Positions 15,158 to 25,400 are shown, counted from the first letter of the stretch. The stretch is DNA of 64,000 bases from Luteolibacter sp. LG18 (GCF_036322585.1 NZ_AP024600.1:5270001-5334000); one strand, 5' to 3'. Notes: generated by a model not told the origin, from the letters alone. Program-made: numbers and translations.

Positions 15158-16177
15158 ATGCCGCCCCGCCTTCGCGAAACATCCCCTGCTCCACGGCGTA
15201 GCCAGCGGATGTTGAAATCGGGACGTTCGTTCGCACTGCTCACCGGATGCCTGCTGGCCCAGGCCGCCATCGCCGCACCACCGGCGGGCAAGGTCCACGA
15301 CCCCTCCTCCATCGTCCGCAACACGAAGCTCTCGTGGTTCTTCAGCACCGGTCCCGGAATCAAGTCCTTCAGTTCTTCCGACCTCACCAACTGGTCGCCC
15401 GGCCCGCCGGTCTTCAAGACCTTCCCCGCCTGGCACAACGAGCAGGTACCCGGCAACAACGGCTACCTGTGGGCTCCCGATCTCATCTGGCGCGATGGCC
15501 GCTACTGGCTCTACTACTCCGTCTCCACCTTCGGCAAGAACCACTCAGCCATCGGGCTGGCCACCTCCCCCACCCTCGATCCACAGGACCGTCTCTATGG
15601 CTGGAAGGACGAAGGCTTGGTGATCCAATCGAAACGCGGCAACGACTACAACGCCATCGACCCCGCGATCTTCCAGGGCGCGGACAAGCGGCTGTGGATG
15701 GTCTTCGGTTCCTTCTGGTCCGGCATCCAGCTCGTGCCGCTCGATCCCGTGACCGGTCTTCTGAAAAAGGACGCCAAGCCGCAGCGCATCGCGTGGAGCG
15801 AACAGATCGAGGCCCCCGCCCTCATACAGCACGGAAAATTCCACTACCTCTTCGTGAACCACGGCCTGTGCTGCCGCGGGGTCGACAGCACCTACGAGAT
15901 CCGGGTCGGCCGCAGCAAGACGGTGACCGGCCCCTACCTCGACAAGGACGGCCGCGAAATGACCACCGGTGGCGGCACCCTTTTCCTCGGCACCGAGAAG
16001 CCGTTCATCGGCCCCGGCCACTTCGCCACCATTGAAGGCTACCCCGGCACCCGTTTCAGCTTCCACTACTACGATGGCAATGCGAACGGCTTCTCGAAGC
16101 TGGGCATCCGCGAGCTGGAGTGGACCGAAGACGGCTGGCCCCGCGCGGGCAAATGGGTGATGCCCGAGGCGAAGTAG
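15158..16177 (+). CDS. GH43-family secreted arabinan-degrading enzyme (endo-arabinanase-like)
   Basis: The protein has up to 339 residues. The first ATG at 15158 has AGGA 8 bp upstream; an alternative start at 15209 (MLKSGRSFALLTGC) gives a shorter signal peptide ending near AAIAA. The mature enzyme is a GH43-type five-bladed propeller: Asp48 in GKVHDPSSIV is the expected base, Asp168 in NAIDPAIF the pKa modulator and Glu218 in EQIEAPALI the acid. YLWAPDLIWRDGRYWLYYS is typical of alpha-1,5-arabinanases. It probably acts in the periplasm or outside on arabinan. It converges with the GH128-like gene, only 5 bp away. Confidence 0.88.
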   Translation: MPPRLRETSPAPRRSQRMLKSGRSFALLTGCLLAQAAIAAPPAGKVHDPSSIVRNTKLSWFFSTGPGIKSFSSSDLTNWSPGPPVFKTFPAWHNEQVPGNNGYLWAPDLIWRDGRYWLYYSVSTFGKNHSAIGLATSPTLDPQDRLYGWKDEGLVIQSKRGNDYNAIDPAIFQGADKRLWMVFGSFWSGIQLVPLDPVTGLLKKDAKPQRIAWSEQIEAPALIQHGKFHYLFVNHGLCCRGVDSTYEIRVGRSKTVTGPYLDKDGREMTTGGGTLFLGTEKPFIGPGHFATIEGYPGTRFSFHYYDGNANGFSKLGIRELEWTEDGWPRAGKWVMPEAK

Positions 16178-16182
16178 CGCGT

Positions 16183-17796
16183 TTACTTCTCCGGCCTCTG
16201 CTGCGAGTACGCCAGCGGCGAGACCTTGTCGCGGTAAACGATGCCCGCCGGGGAGAGCGTGCCGTCCTTCGCCTTCACCTCGCGGACGGCCTCCACCCAG
16301 TTGTAGATGGCGTAGCGTTCCACGTAGGGCGTCTGATCGAGCATCTCGATCATCTTCTCCACCGCCGCGGCCTGCTGTTTGGGATTCGGATCGGGGGCCG
16401 TGGTCCAGTTCGCGCCGTTGTTCCACTCGGTGATCCACAGCGGACGCTTCACGCGCTTGTGGATGCCATCGAGGAAGGCGCGGAACTGCTCGGCGGCGGC
16501 GCGCGGATCGTTCGGGTCGGCGACGGCCCGGTAATAGTGCACCGGCACGAAATCGACGCGCAGCCCCTTCTGATCCGCCTTGTCGATGAATTGGTAGAGC
16601 CAGTTCAGCCCGCCATCGGAAGGGGCGGGCGCACCGAGGCGCAACCCGGTGGCCATCAGCTCGGGCCACGACGCGATCGCCTCGTCCACGGTGAGCTTCG
16701 CCTGATCCGGTCGGTCCGGCTCATTGTAGCCGAGCAGGTGCAGCGAACCGCGCGCCTTCCAGTCCTGGTTCAGCCCGGGCCACCAGCGCTTCTGACGGAT
16801 CGGCACGTATTCGAGGTCCGGTGTCGAGTTGGTGCTGATGTTCCAATCATAGAACCAGCCGAGATTGAGATCCTGCCAGATGCCGCCGGCCACGCCTTTC
16901 TTGCTCGTCCATCGCCACGGGAAGATCCGCACGAACTTCAACGAGTTCTCCAGACCTGCGGGCAGCGACGACACCTCAACATCGTGGTCCTGTGCGACGT
17001 AGTTCCGGCTCACGCCGCTGCCATCCGCATTCGAGGCGATGGTGGCCATGTAACCGCGCTTCAGCCGGAACGATCCGAAGTTCGACGTCAGCACGCCCAA
17101 CTTCAGGACATCATAGTTCACGTAGCTCTGGAGCGGTATCGCCGGCCCGGAAAGCCCCTTCGAGGTGAAGGCGGTCAGCGCCGGGTAGTCCGGCCCCTGC
17201 GGAATCACCACCGAGCCGTTTCCATACGCGGTCACCCGCACGTTCTGGCCTACCACCGCCGGCGCGCCGTAGACCTTCATCGATTTCACGGCACCGTCGA
17301 TCACCTTGGAAGCGGGCGTGTTGTCGAACACCAGCCACGCGTCCGGCGATCCGAAATTCACCGTCCCCCGACCCGCCGCGGACTTGTCGGTCACGTGCAG
17401 TTCGGACGCTCCGGTGAGCGTTAGCGGGCGATCGCCCAGCGCGGGAACCGTCTGCGAGGCATAGCCCTTCCCGGTCTGCGGCCCCGGCTCCGCCGGAAAC
17501 GCGAACGGCCGACCGTCCTCGTCCGCCGTGCGGAACAAGTAGACCTGATCCTCCGGGCTGAACTTGTCGAAGGAGAATTCCCGCATACGGTTGCCCGCGG
17601 CCTTCAAGGTGACCATGCCCTTCTGGATCGAAAGCAGCTCCGCCTCCACCGGCTCCTGCCCGCTGATGAAGCACCATTTCCGCATTGGACCCGCCGACAC
17701 CGTGGATGCCAGCGCGAGCAGCATCCCCGCCACGACACAGGATCCGGCAGACGAGAGGCGGAGGGATCGAGAAAGCGACTTCGGGGCGTTTCGCAT
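16183..17796 (-). CDS. Secreted GH128-like glycoside hydrolase with N-terminal SHD1-like domain
   Basis: The protein has 537 residues; the start at 17796 begins a signal peptide (about residues 1-35). Residues 39-90 resemble the SHD1 domain (RKWCFISGQEPVEAELLSI), a small module common in secreted proteins of the PVC group. A non-catalytic beta region follows (95-230). The catalytic barrel is about 240-535 and matches the 'glycosyl hydrolase catalytic core' family: Glu359 in GYNEPDRPDQ is the likely acid/base and Glu457 in PLWITEWN the likely nucleophile. Characterised GH128 members cut beta-1,3-glucans, so that is the best guess for the substrate. Confidence 0.85.
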   Translation of the reverse strand: MRNAPKSLSRSLRLSSAGSCVVAGMLLALASTVSAGPMRKWCFISGQEPVEAELLSIQKGMVTLKAAGNRMREFSFDKFSPEDQVYLFRTADEDGRPFAFPAEPGPQTGKGYASQTVPALGDRPLTLTGASELHVTDKSAAGRGTVNFGSPDAWLVFDNTPASKVIDGAVKSMKVYGAPAVVGQNVRVTAYGNGSVVIPQGPDYPALTAFTSKGLSGPAIPLQSYVNYDVLKLGVLTSNFGSFRLKRGYMATIASNADGSGVSRNYVAQDHDVEVSSLPAGLENSLKFVRIFPWRWTSKKGVAGGIWQDLNLGWFYDWNISTNSTPDLEYVPIRQKRWWPGLNQDWKARGSLHLLGYNEPDRPDQAKLTVDEAIASWPELMATGLRLGAPAPSDGGLNWLYQFIDKADQKGLRVDFVPVHYYRAVADPNDPRAAAEQFRAFLDGIHKRVKRPLWITEWNNGANWTTAPDPNPKQQAAAVEKMIEMLDQTPYVERYAIYNWVEAVREVKAKDGTLSPAGIVYRDKVSPLAYSQQRPEK

Positions 17797-17873
17797 GAGG
17801 GTATCGATCACTGTCGCTCCCCGCGTCCCCGGCGCAATCTCCAAGATGCCAACCACCCGTTCGGGGGGGCTTT

Positions 17874-17897
17874 GTAGCACAAGCCTTCGTGCTTGTG
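17874..17897 (+). repeat. REP-like hairpin with GTAG head
   Basis: GTAG is followed by a perfect 7-bp stem CACAAGC / GCTTGTG with a 6-base loop. The same head and stem recur at 34264-34288 with a different loop. It lies between the GH128-like and PaiB-like genes and has no protein-coding sense. GTAG or GGAG at the 5' foot of an imperfect palindrome is the recognised layout of REP sequences mobilised by RAYT transposases. Confidence 0.7.
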
Positions 17898-17950
17898 AAT
17901 GTGCGCGGCGGAATGGCTCCCCCACTCCCCACGCCACTCCCGGGGCATAT

Positions 17951-18574
17951 CTATTTCTCGTCCTTGAACATCGAGAGCAGGTGCGGGCAGGCGTTTTCCT
18001 CCTCCAATCCGCGGCGCACCCCGCGGCGATCCGCTTCCGAGCGGTTCTGGCTCATCTTCCATTTCCCCTCGAGGCGCTCGATCGGGATCTCGATGCCCGC
18101 GATGGCCGGCAGCAGCGCGGCGATGAACTCCGCGGGCGCGTCCTCGACCTCCCATGGCACATTACGCCCCTGCTCGTGGGCGAGCGTCAGTTCATCGATC
18201 TGCTGGCGCAGCCAGCCCTCGTCCTCGATCACGCGCGACGTGCCATAGGCATGGACGACCACGTAGTTCCAAGTCGGCACCACCTTGCCGTGCTCCTGCT
18301 TCGCCGCATACCACGAGGGCGTGATGTAGGCCTCGGGCCCTTGGAAAATCACCAGCGCCTCCGTGCCAGCGCGGAGATCGGCAAGCTGGCCGTTGGCCTT
18401 CGCCAGATGCGCTTTCAGTATCCCCTTGCCGGTGGAGGTATCCACCGTGAAGGGAAGATGGCTCGCCTGGAGTCCATGCTCCCCGCTCGTGACCAGCGTC
18501 GCGAGCGGATGTTCCTTCATCAGGGCATGAAGCACGTCCAGGCGCTCCTCGCGGAATGCTTGGGGATTGTACAT
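17951..18574 (-). CDS. PaiB/YobA-like FMN-binding protein
   Basis: The protein has 207 residues, the usual length of the PaiB family. It begins MYNPQAFREERLDVLHALM and shows family segments HPLATLVTSGEHGLQASHLP, VIFQGPEAYITPSWY and VPTWNYVVVHAYG, which form the split-barrel flavin fold, then the C-terminal EIPIERLEGKWKMSQNRSEADRRGV. PaiB was described as a negative regulator of sporulation and proteases in Bacillus, but most homologues in other phyla are uncharacterised flavoproteins. It stands alone between a REP-like element and the interrupted cysteine-rich gene. Confidence 0.9.
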   Translation of the reverse strand: MYNPQAFREERLDVLHALMKEHPLATLVTSGEHGLQASHLPFTVDTSTGKGILKAHLAKANGQLADLRAGTEALVIFQGPEAYITPSWYAAKQEHGKVVPTWNYVVVHAYGTSRVIEDEGWLRQQIDELTLAHEQGRNVPWEVEDAPAEFIAALLPAIAGIEIPIERLEGKWKMSQNRSEADRRGVRRGLEEENACPHLLSMFKDEK

Positions 18575-18661
18575 GGAACGAACACGGCAACCACCGTGCG
18601 GAGGAGAATGTAGAGGGAAACGCCCCGCTGTCGATCCAGAGTGCAAGCCGATCCCGGACGC

Positions 18662-19093
18662 TCAACCGCACTCTTCCACCAACAGACCGATATTCCTCAA
18701 TTGCTCCGCGAACACCTGCGGATCCGCCACTTCCGTGAGCCATTCCCGACGCTCCACGTCCCATAGCTTCTAGAGACCATTCTCCACCATTTCAAAATAT
18801 CCCAACCCATACTGGCAGCCGCAACAGGGACAAATATCGAACGAGAATCCGAGGCATTCTCCGCCCGTCACCGGCCACTGGTCCGACTCAAAAGCCACCC
18901 CGCACACCGGACACGCCGTCACCGCCGGCTCGGATGCCAAGCACCGAATTGTCCCGAATTCGATTCCCCAGGCCACGATCTTGTTTTCGATCCACTCCAA
19001 TTTCTCCACACTCCTTTCAAGACAGGGCACTCGGAGCTGACAAGGAGGAACCTCTCCTCCCTTCACCACTCCGGTAGATACCCCTTGCTCCAC
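18662..19093 (-). pseudogene. Small cysteine-rich (CPCC-type) gene interrupted by an in-frame amber codon
   Basis: The open frame from 19093 ends at a TAG at 18770-18772 after 107 codons. The first half contains TACPVCGVAFES and FSFDICPCCGCQYGLGYFE, the paired-cysteine signature of small CPCC proteins. Reading straight on past the TAG in the same frame gives another 35 codons (KLWDVERREWLTEV, then DPQVFAEQLRNIGLLVEECG) and a TGA at 18662-18664. An aromatic/charged EW segment and a closing QL-N-IG are what this family normally has at its C-terminus. A recent nonsense mutation is the simplest reading. The true start is unclear: the ATG at 19093 overlaps the upstream gene, and GTG codons further in are possible. 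Confidence 0.65.
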
Positions 19094-19593
19094 GCCGGCC
19101 GGTCCCCGGGCTTCTCCCGGGAACTGACTGCCTCGACCACCTCACCGGAACGGAGGTCGAACTTCACGGCCCACATCAGGCTGTGCTCGTTGCTGCTGAC
19201 GATCACCAGCGTGGAGTCGTGGTCGGCAAAACACCACTTTTCGATGATGAACCGCTCAAAGGCAGCGTCGAAATCGCGGAGCGTCCCATCCGGCAAGCGC
19301 ACGCGGACGCTTGCCTTGCGAAGCGCCAGGCGCACCGGGTCAATCTCCTGGTAACGACACCAGCCGACATGCCCGGCGGCCGACACCTTCGGATCATGGC
19401 ACTGCCCGAGCTTCGTCCACCGCTCGGTATGACCATCGGAGAAACGGACACGCACGTTTCCCACCGTGATGGAACCCTCACCCGCCAGCGTCTTCCCTTC
19501 AATAAAAGCGGAAACCGGTTGAGGTGCCGCGAACAAGCCGGAGCAGGAAAGGAGGGCCGCGACGATGACCTGGAAGTGGAACATGGATGACAT
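19063..19593 (-). CDS. Hypothetical secreted protein
   Basis: The protein has 176 residues with a signal peptide ending near residue 22 (VIVAALLSCSGLFAAPQ). The mature part has alternating strands and an acidic/aromatic C-terminus (DRPAWSKGYLPEW). No family was recognised. Its 3' end overlaps the assigned start of the cysteine-rich gene by 31 bp, and its start lies 27 bp downstream of the glycosyltransferase gene stop, so it could be transcribed with that gene. Confidence 0.65.
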   Translation of the reverse strand: MSSMFHFQVIVAALLSCSGLFAAPQPVSAFIEGKTLAGEGSITVGNVRVRFSDGHTERWTKLGQCHDPKVSAAGHVGWCRYQEIDPVRLALRKASVRVRLPDGTLRDFDAAFERFIIEKWCFADHDSTLVIVSSNEHSLMWAVKFDLRSGEVVEAVSSREKPGDRPAWSKGYLPEW

Positions 19594-19620
19594 CCGGACG
19601 AGCTGGACCGGGCGATTCTT

Positions 19621-22281
19621 TCACCACCCCGCCACCGCCGGTTCGAGGACTTCGCATCCTTCCGGCACGGCCCAATCACCGCTGCGGAGTTGGCCCCAAG
19701 TGGCGTATTCCTTAAACCAGGCGCGTTCCTTTTTCTTCGGCTTGTTCTCCACGCTGGCATCCCACCACGGCTTCGGGCCTCCGGTGTAGTGGAGGATCCC
19801 GTAGTTCTCGTACCACTCGCGCTCCGGCCGCACGACCTCCGGGAACAGGCGTTGGTAGCACTTGTCCAGATCGCCGTTGTAAACAATACGGTTCCAGCGG
19901 TCGTCCATCACCTTCAGGCGGCCGCGGGTCGCGGCAACGAGCGATTTCTGCTCATCGCGGCCGATGCGGGCGTGGAGGTCGAGAAGACGGCTCCAGGTGT
20001 CGTCCCGCATTTCCTGGAGATGGAGAAGCGGGCCCATCTTGTAGAAGTCATAGTCCCCGAGTGCGGCGAGATCCTCCGGAAGCGGACACGCGTTCCGCAG
20101 CTTGTAGCCGAAGGCGCAGGCCTGCACGAGCTGCCCCTCGAAGGGTTCGAAATAGGCGCGGGCGAGATCGGTGGTGGCGATCTGGTCGTGGTCCATGATC
20201 CAGCAGCGGTCCCAATGAGCCGGATGATCGTGGATGACCTGAAGGCGATCGAAGGAACAGGCGTGGGACCACCAAGGATAATAGCCACCACGGTCGACAT
20301 CCACCCGGATGAATTCCACCAACAGATTCCTGACATGGAAGCTCTCCGGTTCGAACCCGCGGCAGTAACAGCGGAGATGGACGGGATGAACGGTGCGCCG
20401 CACGATGCTGTGCAGCAGGGTGGCGTTGACGCCGAGGCCCTTTTCATCGCTGCTGATGGCGAGATTGATCGATGGCAGCTCCGTCCCGGCCAAGCCCTGC
20501 TCCACCATGGAATCCCGCCATGTGGCGTGAAGCGGGGTCAACCGTGGAGCCCATGCAAAGTCCTCCTCCATCCGCGGCACCACCTCCGGTGGCGGGGCGG
20601 GCACGGGAGTTTCCGGGCAAAGGCGCAGCCACCGCTCCGGCAGGATCTCCCAGGGACGCCCGCGCAGGAAACGATCTGGCCCGATGACAAGATGGGACTC
20701 CCCGCCACGGACATGCTCCGCCAACCATGCCGCCCACCATCCGAAGGTGCTGTTGGAAATGACATGTGCCGCACAGCCGAGGAGGATTTCAAAATCCGTG
20801 AACAGGTCCGCCGGGGCCATCACCTGCACGTCCGCCGCGGCGGCGAGATGTTCGCGGCACCAACTGGGATCGTCCGAGACCACGAGGAACCATGGCCGCT
20901 CGACCAGCCCGCGCATCCGCTCCAGGGCGGCGAGGTAGTAGCCAGGGCCGCACAGGTCGTGCAGTGGATGGTTCACGAAGTCCCCCCGCCGCACGTGCAC
21001 CCCCACTGGAGTGTAGCCATCCGGCACGGCGGTGGCGCGCGGAACAAACGTGGCAAGGAAGAACTCCGCCACTTCTCCGGCCGCGTCCGCGAAAAGGCGC
21101 TCGTTTTGGAAATGACCGTCCATGAACACCACCCCGCCATTCATTCGGGCGGCGTGATGCCTCAGGTGGCCTTCCGCCCCCTCCACGTAGTCGTCCACCA
21201 GGAACGTTTCACAGTCCCCTGCCGCGGGCGAGGGAACCAGGGCCACCCCGAATCGCTCCAATGCGAACCCGCGGCTGACCTCGTGCCAGCAAGCCTCCAG
21301 CGGCAGACCACACCGGCGCGCCAGCGAGAGTCCGGCGGCATACTGGAACATCTGGTTGCCCAGACCACCCTGGAGCCGGACGACGATCCGTTCCGGTCCG
21401 GAGCGGGGTTCACCGAGGTCGATCTTGTCCGCCGGGTAGTCGAACCAGCGGAGATGCACGTTGCCGTGCGCATCCACATCCCAGGTCCCGCCGTCGTCAC
21501 ACGACAACCGCGCGAAAGTTCCATCCTCGTGGAGTTCCACCTGATCCTGCCAGTGCGCGTGGCTGATGGTCATCACGTGCCACGGCTCGGCACGACAGAG
21601 AGCATGCACCGCGCGCATCCGCCGTGGATCGAGCCAGTGGGACGTCACCACGTCGTTGTCGCGGCGCGGATAGCGCTTCGCATGATGGCACAGCCTCGGT
21701 GTCGCGAGGAAGCGGCCGCCACACAGAACGGCCGCAGCCCCGCTGATGATGAGATCTTCCGCACCGGTCGCCGGCAGCGTTTCATCAGCGACCAGACATT
21801 CCACCAACCGGCGGGAGAGCAGATAGCCCGCTCCGCCGCTGGCCGCACGCCGGCCTGGCATGAAGGCCGCGTCGCCCACGTGATCGTAACCCTTTCCGGC
21901 CAAGTCCCGCAAGCGGTCCAGCGCCACGTAGGTGTCGTCGTCACACTTGAACAGCCACCCGAAATCATCCTCCGCAAGCATCTGGCGGAAGAATCCCAGC
22001 ACCTTCGCCGGGAGATGGGCGTAGTCATCCGGCACACCGCGGACCACCACCACATCATCCTCCACCGGCTCCTCCCCCTCGCCGACGAAAAACACCACGC
22101 GCATGTTCCCCGGCATTCCACGCATCCACGTTTCCCGCACCGCAACGCGCTTCTCGGCATACCTGCGGCAACTACACACGCCCACCAGGATCGGCTTATC
22201 TCCACCCCACGGCGGAACGATCGGATCGAGGACACAAACGGCTGACTTCTCCATATGCAAATCGGACAGAAAACCTGTCAT
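19621..22281 (-). CDS. Three-domain glycosyltransferase: GT31-like, GT11 (fucosyltransferase-like) and GT8-like
   Basis: The protein has 886 residues. The first domain (about 28-215) resembles galactosyltransferase/fringe GT31 enzymes, with the metal-binding KCDDDTYVAL (Asp114-116) and GGAGYLLSRRLVE. A linker at 235-295 has a small beta domain (VELHEDGTFARLSCDDGGTW). The second domain (about 298-555) is GT11-like, with GGLGNQMFQYAAGLSLARR and VGVHVRRGDF as in alpha-1,2-fucosyltransferases. The third (about 605-886) looks like a GT-A fold enzyme of GT8 type, with RCWIMDHDQIATTD. No signal peptide or membrane helix is seen, so it is probably cytosolic. An alternative start is at 22254. It may build a capsule, lipopolysaccharide or glycoprotein side chain in successive steps. 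Confidence 0.8.
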   Translation of the reverse strand: MTGFLSDLHMEKSAVCVLDPIVPPWGGDKPILVGVCSCRRYAEKRVAVRETWMRGMPGNMRVVFFVGEGEEPVEDDVVVVRGVPDDYAHLPAKVLGFFRQMLAEDDFGWLFKCDDDTYVALDRLRDLAGKGYDHVGDAAFMPGRRAASGGAGYLLSRRLVECLVADETLPATGAEDLIISGAAAVLCGGRFLATPRLCHHAKRYPRRDNDVVTSHWLDPRRMRAVHALCRAEPWHVMTISHAHWQDQVELHEDGTFARLSCDDGGTWDVDAHGNVHLRWFDYPADKIDLGEPRSGPERIVVRLQGGLGNQMFQYAAGLSLARRCGLPLEACWHEVSRGFALERFGVALVPSPAAGDCETFLVDDYVEGAEGHLRHHAARMNGGVVFMDGHFQNERLFADAAGEVAEFFLATFVPRATAVPDGYTPVGVHVRRGDFVNHPLHDLCGPGYYLAALERMRGLVERPWFLVVSDDPSWCREHLAAAADVQVMAPADLFTDFEILLGCAAHVISNSTFGWWAAWLAEHVRGGESHLVIGPDRFLRGRPWEILPERWLRLCPETPVPAPPPEVVPRMEEDFAWAPRLTPLHATWRDSMVEQGLAGTELPSINLAISSDEKGLGVNATLLHSIVRRTVHPVHLRCYCRGFEPESFHVRNLLVEFIRVDVDRGGYYPWWSHACSFDRLQVIHDHPAHWDRCWIMDHDQIATTDLARAYFEPFEGQLVQACAFGYKLRNACPLPEDLAALGDYDFYKMGPLLHLQEMRDDTWSRLLDLHARIGRDEQKSLVAATRGRLKVMDDRWNRIVYNGDLDKCYQRLFPEVVRPEREWYENYGILHYTGGPKPWWDASVENKPKKKERAWFKEYATWGQLRSGDWAVPEGCEVLEPAVAGW

Positions 22282-22353
22282 GGGTGAGACATAAACAATG
22301 ACTCACCCACCCTCCATGGCGGATTGCGGATAGGGAATCAAAATCCATCCGAG

Positions 22354-22374
22354 CCGCCATTTCACAGATGGCGG
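22354..22374. terminator. Hairpin downstream of the GH2 gene
   Basis: CCGCCAT and ATGGCGG form a perfect 7-bp stem with a 7-base loop, about 100 bp beyond the GH2 stop codon on the minus strand. No T-run follows on either strand, so intrinsic termination is uncertain. It could instead be a mRNA-stabilising hairpin. Confidence 0.3.
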
Positions 22375-22472
22375 GGCCTGTCCGCCCCCCCGAGCAAGGA
22401 AGCCTTCGATCCAGCCTCTGCCCGGCCGGATCATCCCGGACCAGGCAGTTCCAAACTCTCTGGACCCCGCCC

Positions 22473-25400
22473 TCAATGCCCCGCTCCGCCGCCCGCGTCG
22501 ATGTCCGGGCTGGCGGTTTTCACGCGGCGGTATTCCACGCTGCCCTCGTTTTCGGGCAGCGCCGGTCCGGCGTAGTTGACCGCCAGTTCCGCCACCGAGG
22601 CGGACTCGTCCGAGCCGAAGCCCGAAAGCGCCGTGAGCCGCAGTTGCTTCGCGGTCACCCTCTTGCCGAACGCCACCGTCTGCGGGTCGAAGGTCGAGGC
22701 AAGCTGCCCCTGTGCCACCGTCTGCCAAGCCGCGCCGTCGTCGCTGGTCTCCAGCTTGTACTCGCGGATGTCCCCCTGATGCTCGCGGTGGTTCTGGCGC
22801 GGCATCACCACCAGACCGGTCATCGCCACCGGCTGTGGGAAGGTCACCACGATCTCGTGCGGCGGCTTCGGATGCGGGTTGTTCTTCACGTCCGCGCTGC
22901 ACCAGTAGGTGTTCGGGTCGCCATCGACGATGCCGTTCGCCGGTTGGCCGTCGGCGGTCGCGGTGGCGTTGAGTTTCTTCATGACGAGGTTGTCGAAGAA
23001 CAGCCCGCCGAACTCCGCCGGGGTCACCGCGGTCTTTGGCTGGAACTTGTCGCCCGCCATGTAGTCGAGCAGCGAGCGGTGCAATTGCAGGCCCACCGGG
23101 GCGGCGGTCAGGTTCGCCGAACAAACGAGCAGCTTGCCGGTGCCGACCGTCGCCTCGAAGACCACGCCCAACTTGTAGTTGCGGTTCCAATCGTCCACCG
23201 CGGACACGATCGGCTTCAGCCCTCGCGGCATCTTGTCGAGGTTCACGGCGCGGGTTTTCGAGACAATCTCGGACCACTGCCAGCCGCAGGATTCATCGGT
23301 CGGGAATCCGGCGAGCGCGGGCGATTTCGTATCGCACCACAGCCCGAGCATGCGGCCCCAGTTCGGCCCCATCAGCGCGTTCCAAAAAATCGGCACGCGC
23401 GCCAGCGGCGGGCTCGTCCAGCCGAGATCCGCGAGGCGCGGCGTGAACAGCACCTTCTTGCCCTCAGCCAAGGCCTTCGTCGCCTCGACGGGAGAACTCG
23501 TCTCCACCACCCCGGCCGACACCGCGGCCTCCTTGTCCGCCGGATAGAGCCAGAAGTCCCAGGTATTCTCATACCCGCCCACCTTCACGGCGAGCGTGTA
23601 ACGCTCCGGCGCAGCGAGCTTGGAGAGATCCGTGGTGATCTTGCCCAGCGGCTGGTTCTTCCCGAGCGTCAGCGTGCCCGCCTTGAACTTGCCCTCGGCA
23701 TTCACCGCCCCCGCTGCATCGCTGATCCGCCACGCGGCATCGCCCGCCTCCAGCGGCGCGACCCCGAAATTCGCCACCTCCACCGGCACCTCGAACTTGT
23801 CGGCCGTCGTGAACGTCCGTTGCTTCAGGCGGGCCAGCGGCACCACCGTGTTGCAGAACTTCTTGAAGCCCTCGGGCGTCGAGTAGCCCTTGCCATTCCA
23901 CATCGGATCGAGCACCCCGATCAACGCCGTGCCCTGGCCGGTGTAGTCGTGGAGGTCCAACAACTGGAACCCGCCGAGCCCCGGCGTGCGCAGCGCCGCC
24001 TCGATCTCCTCCTTGTAGCACGCCAGTTGCAGCGCGCCGGACGCCCGCGCGAACGCCGCGTTGTCCTCCAGCAGCCCGTGCTTCGCCGCGGAATCACGGA
24101 AAATCTCGTAGTTCCCCGGACGCATGAAGCCCTTGAACTTCTCGATCACCCGGAAATCCGGATACGCGCACCACTGACCGACCTCGTGGGAAACCACCGG
24201 CACGCCCAGGCCATCGATCGACTTCTGGAAATCGCGACCGAACCACCCGCTGTCACCGCGCACGCGGTTGTTGCCGACCCGGCCCACCGCGAGATAATCC
24301 GCGCCGTCGTTGAGCGGTTCGGACACCGCCTCGATCAGCGACCAGCCGGTGTCCGGGGTGTAGAGCCTCCGCGGGTCCGCTCCGCGGAAATGCTGCACCC
24401 ACTCCGGCAGCACCTGCTTCCAGCGCCCCGCCGCCTCGTTGCTCGCGGACAGGCACAGGAACGACGGGTGGTTGCCGTAGCTCGCGATGATCCGTTCGGT
24501 TTCGGTGTAGAGCTGTTTGGTGATCTCGCTGCCCGGCGAGAACGGGTTCCACATCCCCGGCTCCGGCTGGAGATAGAAGCCGAGTTCATCCGCCGCCTCG
24601 AATGCCGCCTCCGGCGGGCACCACGAGTGGAAGCGCATGTGGTTCAGGCCATGATCCTGGCAGATCTTGAAAATCCGTTTCCACTCCGCCGTGTCGGTCG
24701 GCGGATAGCCGGTCAGCGGAAAGTCGCCGCCGAAGTGCGTGCCGCGCAGGAAAGCCGGACGACCGTTGAGCATGAACCGCGGTCCATCGGCCCGGAAGTC
24801 CCGGAAGCCGAAAGTCGTTTCCAGGTTCTGCTCGATGGACTTGCCCGCCACCTCGCCCCGCACCGCCACCCGCAGCTTGTAGAGCGCGGGCGTGAACTCG
24901 TCCCACATCTTTACGCCCTCGCACGGCAGCACCGTTTCCAGCGCCGTGCTCTTGTCGGCGCTGTCGAAGTCCACGCTCACCGGAGCCATCTTGAACGGCG
25001 CGGCATTCGGGCCAGCCTCGATCAGGAACGATACCTTCCCCGCCGCCTTTCCACCGGTGGCATTGTTCACGTGGACCCGCACCCGGGCGCTCTTCGCATC
25101 AGCCGCGGGAAACACCTGCACGTCCTCCGCCCACACCGCGGGCGTCGCGCGCAGTTCGGTCTTGCCCACGATCCCGTTCCACGCGTTGGTCAGCGAATCG
25201 GAAACCCCGTGCGAGTCCGGGCGGTAGGGCAGGATCATCCGGTTGTCCACGCGCACCGTGAGGCGATGCTTGCCGGGAGCCAGCAGGCCGAAGTCGAACT
25301 CATGCGGCGTGCACAGGCTGAGGCACGACCCGATCTCCTTGTCATCCAGCCACACCGTCGCCTTCCACTTCGGACGTTCCAGGAACAAGGTCGTCCGCTT

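Noticed and set aside
18770..18772. TAG as a possible recoding site (pyrrolysine or read-through)
   Set aside because: No pyl genes or recoding signal are visible in the window; a nonsense mutation is simpler.
19690..22245. A plus-strand open frame of 851 codons opposite the glycosyltransferase gene
   Set aside because: The minus-strand protein has three sets of GT motifs; the opposite frame shows none and is an antisense shadow.
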